Source: Microbacterium nymphoidis (GTDB taxonomy: Bacteria > Actinomycetota > Actinomycetes > Actinomycetales > Microbacteriaceae). From it: a stretch of DNA of 64,000 nucleotides. This document shows positions 1 to 8,173 of this stretch, piece after piece (the stretch's first letter is position 1; every line of letters begins with the position of its first letter). Made by a program: the position numbers and the translations under genes. Below the pieces are notes generated by a model. The model was not told where the DNA came from, searched no databases, and was given only the letters and a program-made list of their open reading frames with translations. The stretch lies in assembly GCF_021044885.1 (NCBI RefSeq), contig NZ_JAJNOD010000001.1, positions 1,054,001 to 1,118,000 of the forward strand, read 5' to 3'.

Positions 1-1112
1 CCTTCCACGCCCAGAACCACGGACACGCCCAGCGCCGAGGCGCCGCGTGCACTCACCAGGCGGACGATGCCGGCCCGACGCTGCGCGAGCATGCGACCGG
101 CGAGGGCGAGCGCGACAAGAGCGACCGCGAGCGGGCCGACCGCGATGACGGCGAACACGGCCAGCAGAGCGCCACCGCGCGCGGCGGCGGCGCTGAGGAC
201 CGGCGGGGCGGCCGAGGCCAGGACGTAGCCACGATCCGTGAGGTCGGAGAAGGTCATCGGCACGCGGAAACGCGAGGTGGACGCTCCGCGCAGCTCTGCG
301 GCGACCGCCTCCGCAGAATCCGCCGTGATCCGCTCGCCCTGCACGGGGATCCAGCTGACGGTGGTTGCCGTCGCGGCGAAATCGGGATCGAACTCGTCGA
401 GGGAATCGGCTGCCGCATAGGCGGCGGCGACGGTGACGATGCCGCCTTCGCTGGTGGGTGCGCGCCCGCTGACGACGGAGGACGGCGAGTACGCCCAGTC
501 CGGGTCGTGGGGGTCCTGCACCTCATAGGTTCCGCTCAGCACCAGCACCCGGCCCGCGAAATCCCGGCGTTCGCCGATGGGCCATTCCAGCTTCTCCGAC
601 GCGTCGACGGAGATCGCCACCGGGATGTCGCCGCCGGCGACCGGGGCGGCCGGCGCGTGGCCGTCGACGATGTCGACGCGTTGCGCCCACTGCGGGTCGA
701 GCGTCAGCATCACGTCGTTGGCGATCTGGTGCTCGGGAGGATCCCCCACGGGAGTGCTCCAGCCGCTCGTCACCTGGACGATCATGCGTGCGGCTCCGAG
801 GACGTCCTGCGTCTCGGGCATGCGCGCGGCGACCTGGTCTCGCAGATCTGCCGCAGCTGCGCTCCAGGTGGCGCGATCGCCGGATCCCAGCCGAGGAAGC
901 CCGGCACCGCTGCCGGAGAGATCCCGGCTGGACGGCGGCAGCTGCGCCAGCGCGACGCGGACCGTGTCGGTGCGAGCGGACTCGAGGAACGCGGGCGCCC
1001 CGGCACCGATCACGGACAGCACCGCGACGACGAGGACGACGAAGGTGGACATCACCGGAGCGGTGACGGCGGTGCGCGCCAGCAGCACACCGGTGGCGGG
1101 ACGATGGCTCAC
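1..1112 (-). CDS. FtsX-type ABC transporter permease, C-terminus cut by window edge
   Basis: The minus-strand frame stays open from a GTG at 1112 to the left edge, about 370 codons. The N-terminus has a positively charged stretch followed by a hydrophobic segment (ending near residue 40, STFVVLVVAVLSVIGAGAP), then about 250 residues of extracytoplasmic-looking sequence. Near residues 310-345 a long hydrophobic segment precedes ML(A)QRRAGIVRLVSARGAS, the type of loop found in FtsX/MacB permeases. The GTG overlaps the stop of the preceding permease gene by four bases (GTGA), so the two are probably translationally coupled. An ATP-binding partner would be expected further left, outside the window. 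The substrate is unknown. Confidence 0.8.
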   Translation of the reverse strand, partial: MSHRPATGVLLARTAVTAPVMSTFVVLVVAVLSVIGAGAPAFLESARTDTVRVALAQLPPSSRDLSGSGAGLPRLGSGDRATWSAAAADLRDQVAARMPETQDVLGAARMIVQVTSGWSTPVGDPPEHQIANDVMLTLDPQWAQRVDIVDGHAPAAPVAGGDIPVAISVDASEKLEWPIGERRDFAGRVLVLSGTYEVQDPHDPDWAYSPSSVVSGRAPTSEGGIVTVAAAYAAADSLDEFDPDFAATATTVSWIPVQGERITADSAEAVAAELRGASTSRFRVPMTFSDLTDRGYVLASAAPPVLSAAAARGGALLAVFAVIAVGPLAVALVALALAGRMLAQRRAGIVRLVSARGASALGVSVVLGVE

Positions 1113-3478
1113 AGTGCACCTTCCAACAGCGGCACGATGGCGGCGGCGACCGCTGCACCTGCGAGCGCACCGCTGAACACCGCGAACCCGGCCACGACGA
1201 CGGTCTCGGCTCGCGCCGCTGTGCGGGCCGACCGCACTGTCATGCCCAGCGAACGAAGCGCCGGCTCATCGGCGCGCCGCTCCCGCACGACGGCGCCCAT
1301 GACGGCGGCGAAGCCCGCCACGGCGATGGCTGCCGCCAGGCCGATTCCGGCGAGCAGCGCGAGCATGACCGGGGCGCGCACAGGCGCATCGGAATCGGTC
1401 AGGGCCGTGCGGATCTGGACGGGCTCGGCACTCAGCGCCCGCAACCGGGCTGCCGCGGCGTCCGCGTCATCCGTCCGCACCCACACGCTGGTGGGCTGCG
1501 GCACCACCCCGGTACGCGAGACGCCGAGCTTCTGAAGCACCGCGAGATCCATCAGCACTCCGCGGTCACCCGCACCCGCGACCGCAGGAACGACGGCGAT
1601 CACGGAGACGGGCAGCGTCTTGGACAGCGCCGTCAGACGGAGGTCCATCTGATCGCCCACGCGCGCGCCGAGCCGTTCGGCGAGAACGCCGCCGAAGACC
1701 ACCGGGATGCGTCGCTGTGTCGCATCTTCCAGGCCCACCACTGCGGCGGGCTCCACCAGCGCCTCCGCCTCCGAGCGAGGAACGGCGAGCGCCGTTGCAG
1801 CTTCCGATCCCACCGTGGCGGGCCCACTGAGAGCCACCGAGGCGCCGTCTCCGAACGCCTCGGCGACGAGCTGTGCGGAGCTCGCGTCGCTGCCGGGTTG
1901 GACGGGGAACGTCGCTCGTACGTCTGCGCCGAGACTGCGATGCTGCGCCGCGGTCTGTGTTTCGCCCATCGCGGGGATGAGGACGAGGCCGATCGTCGCG
2001 ATGCCCGCGGCGAGCGACAGACACAGCAGCGCGGCGGTCAGGGTGCGGCTGCTGCGCGAGATGCGGCGCAGCACCAGCGCGGCGACGAACCCGCGACGGG
2101 TGCGCGCGGCGCGGGCCCCCAGCGATGCGAGAGGTCCCGCACTGGCCACGATGAGGAGGGTCGCGGTGATGAGCAGCAGCACGGGGGCGAGAAGCGCGAA
2201 CAGGTCTGCGCTGCCGTCGGGGGCCACGACGCCGCCCCGCGCCTGAAGCTGAAGATAGGACACCGCCGCCATCACCCCGACGATCAGCAGCGGCGTCCCG
2301 AGGGCGATGGCGGTGGCGCGATCGGAGTCGGTGCGCTCACGGGCGAAGGGCCGGCGGGTCGCGGCGAATCCGGCGGCCGCGACCGCGACCGCGACGAGCA
2401 GAGCCGCGACCAGCAGCGCGGGCGTCATCGCGTCCGCGGGTGCGACCTGCCACCCCGCCGCGGCCAGGGCGACGAATCCGGCCCCGGCTCCCGCTGCGAG
2501 GCTGGTGGCGATCAGGATCTCCGCCATCGCGTCACGCGCCACCGCGAAGGCCGACGCGCCGCGAGCGCGCAGCAGATCCGTCTCGCCGCGGCGGGTTTGC
2601 GCGAGAGAGAGGACGAGGAAGCCGAGAACCACAGCGGCGATCACCAGTACCACAGCGAGTGGCAGCAGAGCGATCGCGCGTGTTCCCACCGCCGCTCGAT
2701 CGATGCGCTCCAGCGTGCCCGCCAGCTCACCGCTCACCGAAAGCCCGACGGAACTGTCCGGATCGACGTTCTTCGGCACCCGTTCCAGGAGCGCGGTTCC
2801 GGAACGGTAGGAGCTGATTCCGGCGGCGGACAGCGATGTCGGTGCGATGACCCACTCCGCGCGCGCCGACGTGGACGCGGTGTGCAGCGCGTCCTGCGTC
2901 ACGAGCAGCGGGCCGGCGGCGTTGCCCGTGCGGCCCGAGGACACGGCCGGATCCCCCGCCCACGCGGGGTCCGTGTCATCCAGCGGCAGCCACGTTCCGA
3001 TGACCTGCAGTTCCCCCGTCGCGGTGCGGATCGTGTCACCGAGCGCGACCCCCGTTGCGCGCGCGGACGTCTCCAGAAGAGCGGCCTGGCCCGCCTCCGC
3101 TGGCCAGGCCCCCGCAGTGAGCCGGGCGCGGTCCTGTGCCCCCGCATCGGCGAGCAGTTCCCAGCCACGACCCCGATCATCCGTCACGACCGCGCTCTCG
3201 CGCCGATCGATGCGCACGGGAGCGGCGCCGTAGGCGTCATTCACCGCCATGCGCACGCGCTGATCGACGTCGCCCAGATCCGCAACGCCGTTCGCGGCGA
3301 TTCGCATGGTGCGACCCTCGGGAGCCGCGTCCTCCAGCATCCGCTCGGATCCCGCCGAGACGGCCGCCGTGGTGATCGTCTGCAGAACCCCGACCCCGGC
3401 GGTGGCGATGAGCACGAGCAGGGCGATGGCGATCAATCGGCCCATGCCGACGCGGGCTCGGCGCCAGGCGAATGCCAT
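1109..3478 (-). CDS. FtsX-family ABC transporter permease
   Basis: A 789-residue membrane protein with one N-terminal membrane segment (IAIALLVLIATAGVGV), a roughly 230-residue extracytoplasmic region, a core of several hydrophobic helices around residues 260-480, a second extracytoplasmic block and two or three C-terminal helices. This duplicated FtsX layout is typical of large permeases in MacB/LolCE-like ABC exporters. I prefer the ATG at 3478 because AGGGGG lies five bases upstream. A GTG at 3484 in the same frame would put the ribosome site against the start. The gene overlaps the next permease by four bases, so the pair probably forms one heteromeric transporter. The substrate cannot be read from the sequence. 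Confidence 0.85.
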   Translation of the reverse strand: MAFAWRRARVGMGRLIAIALLVLIATAGVGVLQTITTAAVSAGSERMLEDAAPEGRTMRIAANGVADLGDVDQRVRMAVNDAYGAAPVRIDRRESAVVTDDRGRGWELLADAGAQDRARLTAGAWPAEAGQAALLETSARATGVALGDTIRTATGELQVIGTWLPLDDTDPAWAGDPAVSSGRTGNAAGPLLVTQDALHTASTSARAEWVIAPTSLSAAGISSYRSGTALLERVPKNVDPDSSVGLSVSGELAGTLERIDRAAVGTRAIALLPLAVVLVIAAVVLGFLVLSLAQTRRGETDLLRARGASAFAVARDAMAEILIATSLAAGAGAGFVALAAAGWQVAPADAMTPALLVAALLVAVAVAAAGFAATRRPFARERTDSDRATAIALGTPLLIVGVMAAVSYLQLQARGGVVAPDGSADLFALLAPVLLLITATLLIVASAGPLASLGARAARTRRGFVAALVLRRISRSSRTLTAALLCLSLAAGIATIGLVLIPAMGETQTAAQHRSLGADVRATFPVQPGSDASSAQLVAEAFGDGASVALSGPATVGSEAATALAVPRSEAEALVEPAAVVGLEDATQRRIPVVFGGVLAERLGARVGDQMDLRLTALSKTLPVSVIAVVPAVAGAGDRGVLMDLAVLQKLGVSRTGVVPQPTSVWVRTDDADAAAARLRALSAEPVQIRTALTDSDAPVRAPVMLALLAGIGLAAAIAVAGFAAVMGAVVRERRADEPALRSLGMTVRSARTAARAETVVVAGFAVFSGALAGAAVAAAIVPLLEGAL

Positions 3479-3592
3479 TGTCACCCCCTACCGACCCGTC
3501 GGCGGGTCGCCTTCGTGCCACCGCGTCGGCGCGGGGACTTCGGACAGACTAACCGGATTCCGATCTCGCAGCCGTGTACCGCGTGCAGCGGC

Positions 3593-4054
3593 TCAGCGCC
3601 GTCGCAGGCCTGCGTCCGCGTTCACGATCACATCGCCGAACAGGCGATGCAGCGCGCGCCGGTCTGCGGGCGAGAACCAGCTGAGTTCCACCGCCGCGGT
3701 GCTCCCGGACCGGGTGCGAAAGCTCCAGCCCGCAAGGGCCGGCATCCGCGGTCGCGACGGAATGTTCTCCACCACGTGCGTGAAGTCGGTGAGCGGTGAC
3801 CGCCACGTCGGCCGAAAACGTCGGGTCACCACCACCTCCCGGTCATCCAGCGCGATCGTGGTTCCCGACGCGATCAGCGACATCACGCCGAAGACGGCGA
3901 GCATCGCCACCACGACCACGATCGAGGCGAGGGGATTGCTGCGTGAGACTCCCCACACGATCACCAGTCCCCCGGCCCAGAGCAGGGCATAGGAGCTGAG
4001 CGGTCCCCAGAATCCGCCGCGGATCACGACGGGGGCGGGAGGCGGAGTGAACAC
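3593..4054 (-). CDS. Small two-helix membrane protein with PH-like C-terminal region
   Basis: 153 residues. Two hydrophobic segments (about residues 16-34 and 40-63) are followed by a soluble region with LDDREVVVTRRF, a pattern like the first strands of bacterial PH-type domains. The GTG start lies six bases after TACCAT (4061-4066), as expected for a leaderless transcript. The gene is separate from the FtsX genes (115 bp gap). Function is unknown; a PH-like membrane protein of the DUF2550/YdbT style is the best guess. Confidence 0.65.
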   Translation of the reverse strand: MFTPPPAPVVIRGGFWGPLSSYALLWAGGLVIVWGVSRSNPLASIVVVVAMLAVFGVMSLIASGTTIALDDREVVVTRRFRPTWRSPLTDFTHVVENIPSRPRMPALAGWSFRTRSGSTAAVELSWFSPADRRALHRLFGDVIVNADAGLRRR

Positions 4055-4060
4055 GTCTCG

Positions 4061-4066
4061 ATGGTA
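4061..4066 (-). promoter_or_regulatory. Candidate leaderless -10 box (TACCAT)
   Basis: TACCAT read on the minus strand ends six bases before the GTG at 4054. Confidence 0.5.
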
Positions 4067-4075
4067 TCGGTCGGT

Positions 4076-4456
4076 TCAGGAATGGACGCCGTCGAGATAC
4101 CACCAGCGACCGCTCTGCCGCACGAAGCGGCTGCGCTCATGGATGCGGCCCCGTGTGCCCGAGGACTCGCGGTAGCGCGCCACGAACTCCACCACGCCGC
4201 GCTTGGCGTCGTCCGCAACCGGCGGCGCATCGAGGATCTCGAGTCCGAGCCACTGCGTGGCGTCGTCCAGGGAGAGCTCCGCCGGCGCGGTGCCGGGGTG
4301 CCACGTGCTCATCAGGTACCGGGCATCGCCGCGCGCGAAGGCCGTGTATCGCGATCTCATCAGCTGCTCCGGCGAGGCGGGCACAGCGTCGCCGTCCAGG
4401 AAACGCGAACAGCACGAGCTCGCCTCAGCACCGGACCCACAGAGACACATCGCCAT
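4076..4456 (-). CDS. YchJ/UPF0225-family SEC-C motif protein
   Basis: 126 residues beginning MAMCLCGSG. The N-terminus carries closely spaced cysteines (CLCGSGAEASSCCSRFL), the SEC-C-type metal site, then RSRYTAFARGD and the W-rich end (GRWWYLDG) typical of the YchJ family, whose C-terminal part is NTF2-like. The long upstream extension of the open frame lies antisense to the hydrolase gene at 4529 and is not coding. The start may be this ATG or the next one two codons on. The family has no firmly assigned role. Confidence 0.85.
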   Translation of the reverse strand: MAMCLCGSGAEASSCCSRFLDGDAVPASPEQLMRSRYTAFARGDARYLMSTWHPGTAPAELSLDDATQWLGLEILDAPPVADDAKRGVVEFVARYRESSGTRGRIHERSRFVRQSGRWWYLDGVHS

Positions 4457-4516
4457 CACCCCATTCTCCCCGGTCGCTGACAGCGAACGCCGCACGTGTG
4501 CGCCCCCAGTGATGGC

Positions 4517-4522
4517 TAGCCT
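4517..4522 (+). promoter_or_regulatory. Candidate leaderless -10 box (TAGCCT)
   Basis: TAGCCT ends six bases before the ATG at 4529. No Shine-Dalgarno sequence is present between them. Confidence 0.5.
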
Positions 4523-4528
4523 CGGATC

Positions 4529-5827
4529 ATGGACGAGATCCGGCAGATCGTCGGTGGTGCGCTGCACCGGCTCCGCACCGTCGAACCCGCGGATGATGAC
4601 GACTACGCCGATCTGGAGCCGCTGGACCAGCTGATCGGAGAGGCCAGGGTCGTCGCGCTGGGTGAGAGCATGCATCGCGTTCACGAATTCCTCGCCGTGA
4701 GGCACCGGCTGCTCCGATACCTCGTCGAACGTCACGGCTTCACCGCGCTCGCGATCGAATCGGGCTTCGCGGAGGGGCTGGGCGTCCAGCGCTGGATTTC
4801 GGGAGACCAGGGCGATGCCGCAGAGGTCGCCCGCGTCGGCATGACCTACCATTTCGGTTCCTGCTCGGAGTCGGTCAGCCTGCTCGAGGATCTGCGAGCC
4901 GACGGCCGGGTCCGCTTCTTCGGGCTGGACGTCAGCGCATCCGGGGCAGGCGGACCACGGCCCCTGGACGAGGCTGCGCGGCTTCTCGACATCGTCGATC
5001 CCGGGTACGCAGAGGTGGTGCGCCGCGAGATCCTGCCGCTTTTCGGCTATCTGCCTCCCAACGACGGCGGCATAGCCTGGGCAGCCCCAGCATTGCACGC
5101 CTACCTCGATCTCCCCGCAGCCGATCGCGACGCCCTCACCGCCGCAATTGCACGGCTGACCACCCGGATCGAAGCGCTCTGGCCGCAGTATGCCGCGGAC
5201 GCCGGCGGCGACATCGCATGGACGCTGCGCCGGCTGGCCGACAGCGCGCGGTTCGGGGTGGGCTTCCTCACCGCGATGATCGAGCGTCGTGCGGGAGGAA
5301 TCACGCCATCCAGCGCACGAGACGCCCTCATGGCACGTACGGTGCACGCGCTTCTCGAACGAGGCGAGCGGGTGCTGGTGGTCGCAGCGAACGGTCACAT
5401 TCAGCGTTCGCCGATGCTCGCCCCGCCGCTGGTGACTGAGCCCTTCCCGACGATGGGCACACACCTCGCTGCTTCCCTCGGCGATGACTACGTATCGATC
5501 GCGACCACCTTCGGGAGCGGGGAGGTGTGGTTGCATCGCCCGGCGCCGGACAGCCGCCCCGGGCACTCGGTGCCGTTTACACAGTGGCTGGATGCGGCAG
5601 CACCCGGCAGCCTCGACGCATTGCTCGCTTCTCCCGCCATCGCATTCGGCCTCCTCAGCTGGCGAGATCGATGTGGTGACGACCCCATCGTGCGGCTCAT
5701 CGACGCCACCCGCTCAACGATGAACGGCGATGGGGAGATCCTCTCCACTCCCCGGACGGCCTTCGATGCCGCCATCCACGTCGATACCATCACGCCGTGG
5801 CGCACGACCCTCACTGATCCGGGATGA
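4529..5827 (+). CDS. Erythromycin esterase-like hydrolase
   Basis: 432 residues matching the Ere-like family (PF05139 type). LGESMHRVHEF near residues 44-54 gives the acidic and histidine active-site residues (E46, H49). AIESGF (E77) supplies the second glutamate. VVAANGHI, near residue 288, stands where classical members have an HNxH motif, so the first histidine is replaced. Family enzymes include macrolide lactone esterases, but many actinobacterial members have no proven substrate and the family is broader than drug resistance. The gene is a single transcription unit with a leaderless-type promoter. Macrolide resistance should not be assumed from sequence alone. Confidence 0.85.
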   Translation: MDEIRQIVGGALHRLRTVEPADDDDYADLEPLDQLIGEARVVALGESMHRVHEFLAVRHRLLRYLVERHGFTALAIESGFAEGLGVQRWISGDQGDAAEVARVGMTYHFGSCSESVSLLEDLRADGRVRFFGLDVSASGAGGPRPLDEAARLLDIVDPGYAEVVRREILPLFGYLPPNDGGIAWAAPALHAYLDLPAADRDALTAAIARLTTRIEALWPQYAADAGGDIAWTLRRLADSARFGVGFLTAMIERRAGGITPSSARDALMARTVHALLERGERVLVVAANGHIQRSPMLAPPLVTEPFPTMGTHLAASLGDDYVSIATTFGSGEVWLHRPAPDSRPGHSVPFTQWLDAAAPGSLDALLASPAIAFGLLSWRDRCGDDPIVRLIDATRSTMNGDGEILSTPRTAFDAAIHVDTITPWRTTLTDPG

Positions 5828-5872
5828 GGGACGGGGCTCGACAGGACGACGGTCGCACGCGAGCATGAGGGC

Positions 5873-6919
5873 ATGCTCTTCGATCTCCCTGCTCCCATGC
5901 TCGCCAAGGCCGTGAGCGCCATCCCCGATCCGGCCCGTCACCCCGGCGGTCTCCTGTTCGAGCCGAAGTGGGACGGGTTCCGTGTGCTCGCCGCCTGGGA
6001 CGGCGCCGAGGTCGAGCTGGGCTCTCGGGGAGCGAAGCCTCTCACCCGGTACTTCCCCGAGCTCGTCGCGGCGCTGCCCCGGCTGCTGCCCCGGCCCGCC
6101 GTCATCGACGGTGAGATCGTCGTGGCCACCGGGTGCGCCGGATCCCGCCGGCTGGACTGGGAGGCCCTGTCGCAGCGCATTCATCCCGCCGCTTCGCGTG
6201 TGGCCCTGCTGTCCGAGCAGACACCGGCGATGATCGTGGCGTTCGATCTGCTCCGTGACGGTGATGAGGATCTCACAGCCCTCCCCTTCCGCGAGCGCAG
6301 GGAGCGACTGCTCGCGCTGCTGGCCGATGCCCCGGATCCACTCCACGTGACACGCGCGAGCACCGACCCTGCCGTTGCGGCGGACTGGCTCAGCAGGTTC
6401 GAGGGCGCGGGACTGGACGGTGTGGTGGCCAAGCCTCTCGCCGACGGCTATCAGCCGGGCAAGCGCGCGATGCTCAAGATCAAGCATGCGCGCACCGCGG
6501 ATGTCGTCGCCCTCGGATACCGGGTCCATTCGTCGGGCTCGGGAGTGGGATCGATCCTTGTGGGCCTGTATGACGGGGACGGACTGCTGCGTCAGGTCGG
6601 CGGCGTCTCCGCGTTCACGAACGCACGACGACAGGAGCTCGTGGAGGAGCTCGAGCCGCTCGTCGAGCGCGACGCGGAGGGCCAGCTGGTGCGCGCCGAA
6701 GGGGAACGGAGCCGGTTCAGCGGCAGCAAGGATGTCAGCTTCGTGCCGCTGCGTCCCGAGCGCGTGCTCGAAGTCCGCTACGACCAGTTGGAGGGCCTGC
6801 GCTTCCGGCACACCGTCCAGTTCGAGCGCTGGCGTCCGGACCGCGACCCCCGCTCATGCACCTACGAGCAACTGGAGCAGGTACCCCGTTTCGATCTGGA
6901 TGAGGTGCTGGAGGACTAG
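5873..6919 (+). CDS. ligC: ATP-dependent DNA ligase, LigC type
   Basis: 348 residues, the length of LigC-like ligases with an adenylation domain plus OB fold and no extra nuclease or polymerase domains. Motif I is EPKWDGFR with nucleophile K32. DGEIVV (motif III), GVVAKPL (motif IV) and MLKIKH (motif V) follow in order. The last roughly 110 residues form the OB fold with SFVPLRPERVLEVRYDQLEG. Enzymes of this type seal nicks using ATP in repair, besides the NAD-dependent replicative ligase. A stand-alone primase-polymerase lies 3 kb away (9881-10903). In mycobacteria LigC works with such a polymerase in excision repair. The gene faces the dehydrogenase gene with only three bases between the stops. 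Confidence 0.93.
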   Translation: MLFDLPAPMLAKAVSAIPDPARHPGGLLFEPKWDGFRVLAAWDGAEVELGSRGAKPLTRYFPELVAALPRLLPRPAVIDGEIVVATGCAGSRRLDWEALSQRIHPAASRVALLSEQTPAMIVAFDLLRDGDEDLTALPFRERRERLLALLADAPDPLHVTRASTDPAVAADWLSRFEGAGLDGVVAKPLADGYQPGKRAMLKIKHARTADVVALGYRVHSSGSGVGSILVGLYDGDGLLRQVGGVSAFTNARRQELVEELEPLVERDAEGQLVRAEGERSRFSGSKDVSFVPLRPERVLEVRYDQLEGLRFRHTVQFERWRPDRDPRSCTYEQLEQVPRFDLDEVLED

Positions 6920-6922
6920 TCC

Positions 6923-8134
6923 TCACATCTCGACCATGCCCCACGGCGAGTCATAGGCGTCGGGGTCGGCCAGCAGCTCGAGGAAGGGTGCGGCTGGGAA
7001 GGCCTCGGGGCCCAGCACACCGGTGCCGCTCCACACTCCCGTGGCCAGCAGCTCCAGTGCCACGACGGGATTGACCGCCGTCTGCCAGACGACAGCCTGC
7101 GACCCGTCCCTCGCCATCGAGTCGGCGTTGTCGACCACGTGGTAGAGGTAGGTGGAGCGGGGGTGTCCGTCACGCCCGATGCCGGTCACGTGGATTCCGG
7201 CACAGGTCTTGCCGCGCATCCGGTCCCCCAGGGTGGCGGGATCGGGCAGGCTCGCTGCCACCACGTCGCGCGGCGAGACCTCACCCCCGGGCACCGTCAC
7301 CCGCTCCGTGCGGTCCAGACCCAGCTTGTGCAGCGTGCGGAGCACCTCGATGAACTCCGAGCCCAGGCCGTACTTGAAGGTGACCTTGCGCGCTCGGGTC
7401 CACCGCGGCATGAGCAGGACCTCCTCATGCTCCACGTTGACGCATTCGACCGGTCCGATGCCCTCGGGAAAGTCGAACACCTCCGGATCGCTGAACGGCT
7501 CGGTGGTGTACCAGCGGCCGTCCTCGTAGACCACGGGCGGGTTCAGGCACTCCTCGATCGTGGTCCAGATGGAGAACGATGGCGCGAAGTCGTACCCGTC
7601 CACGGTGAGGTTGGCCCCGTCCCGCACCCCGATCTCGTCGATGCTCTGGAACAGCTCGTCCTCCGCGTAGCGTGCGAAAACGTCGGCCAGACCGGGCTCG
7701 ACGCCGATCCCCACGAGTGCGAGGCGACCTGCCGCCTCCCACTCCGCGGCGAGGGCGAACTGCTCGTCGCCGAGCTTCACCCCGGGCAGGCGGAACGGCT
7801 GTTCCGGATGGGGGTGGGACAAGCTCATCGCCATGTCGAGATACGTGGCACCCGCGGCGAACGCACCGCGGAAGATGGGCATCACGAATCTCGGATCCAC
7901 GGCGTTCAGCACGTGCGTGACACCGTGCTCGCGGATGAGATCAGCCACCGAGCCCTCGTCCGACGCATCGACGCGCGCAGCGCTGAATCGTTCGTCGCCC
8001 AGCTCGGCCACGAGTTGCGCGGGCCGTGCGGGGTCGTAGTCGGCGATCACGATCGCCTCGTAGAAGTCCCGTCGCTTCGCGATGCGTGCGGCGGCGGAGC
8101 CGACACCGCCGGCCCCCAGGATCAGAATGCGCAT
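6923..8134 (-). CDS. Saccharopine dehydrogenase-family oxidoreductase
   Basis: 403 residues. It opens with a Rossmann dinucleotide-binding motif, MRILILGAGGVGSAAARIA, and continues with the fold of saccharopine dehydrogenase / carboxynorspermidine synthase enzymes (GVTHVLNAVDPRFVMPIF, GIGVEPGLADVFARYA). Such enzymes reductively condense or oxidatively split an amino acid or amine and a carbonyl compound with NAD(P). A ribosome site (GAGGGG) sits upstream of the ATG. It lies 39 bp downstream of the amino acid permease gene on the same strand, so the pair probably imports and then metabolises one amino compound. Lysine/saccharopine and polyamine-type substrates are both possible. Confidence 0.85.
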   Translation of the reverse strand: MRILILGAGGVGSAAARIAKRRDFYEAIVIADYDPARPAQLVAELGDERFSAARVDASDEGSVADLIREHGVTHVLNAVDPRFVMPIFRGAFAAGATYLDMAMSLSHPHPEQPFRLPGVKLGDEQFALAAEWEAAGRLALVGIGVEPGLADVFARYAEDELFQSIDEIGVRDGANLTVDGYDFAPSFSIWTTIEECLNPPVVYEDGRWYTTEPFSDPEVFDFPEGIGPVECVNVEHEEVLLMPRWTRARKVTFKYGLGSEFIEVLRTLHKLGLDRTERVTVPGGEVSPRDVVAASLPDPATLGDRMRGKTCAGIHVTGIGRDGHPRSTYLYHVVDNADSMARDGSQAVVWQTAVNPVVALELLATGVWSGTGVLGPEAFPAAPFLELLADPDAYDSPWGMVEM

Positions 8135-8173
8135 GTGTCGTCCCCTCTCGCACGCGAACGTGCGTTGTTCGTC

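Noticed and set aside
4457..5566. Extension of the YchJ-type frame to a 496-residue protein
   Set aside because: The extra part is antisense to a well-supported esterase-like gene and has no family resemblance. It is a shadow of high-GC codon use.
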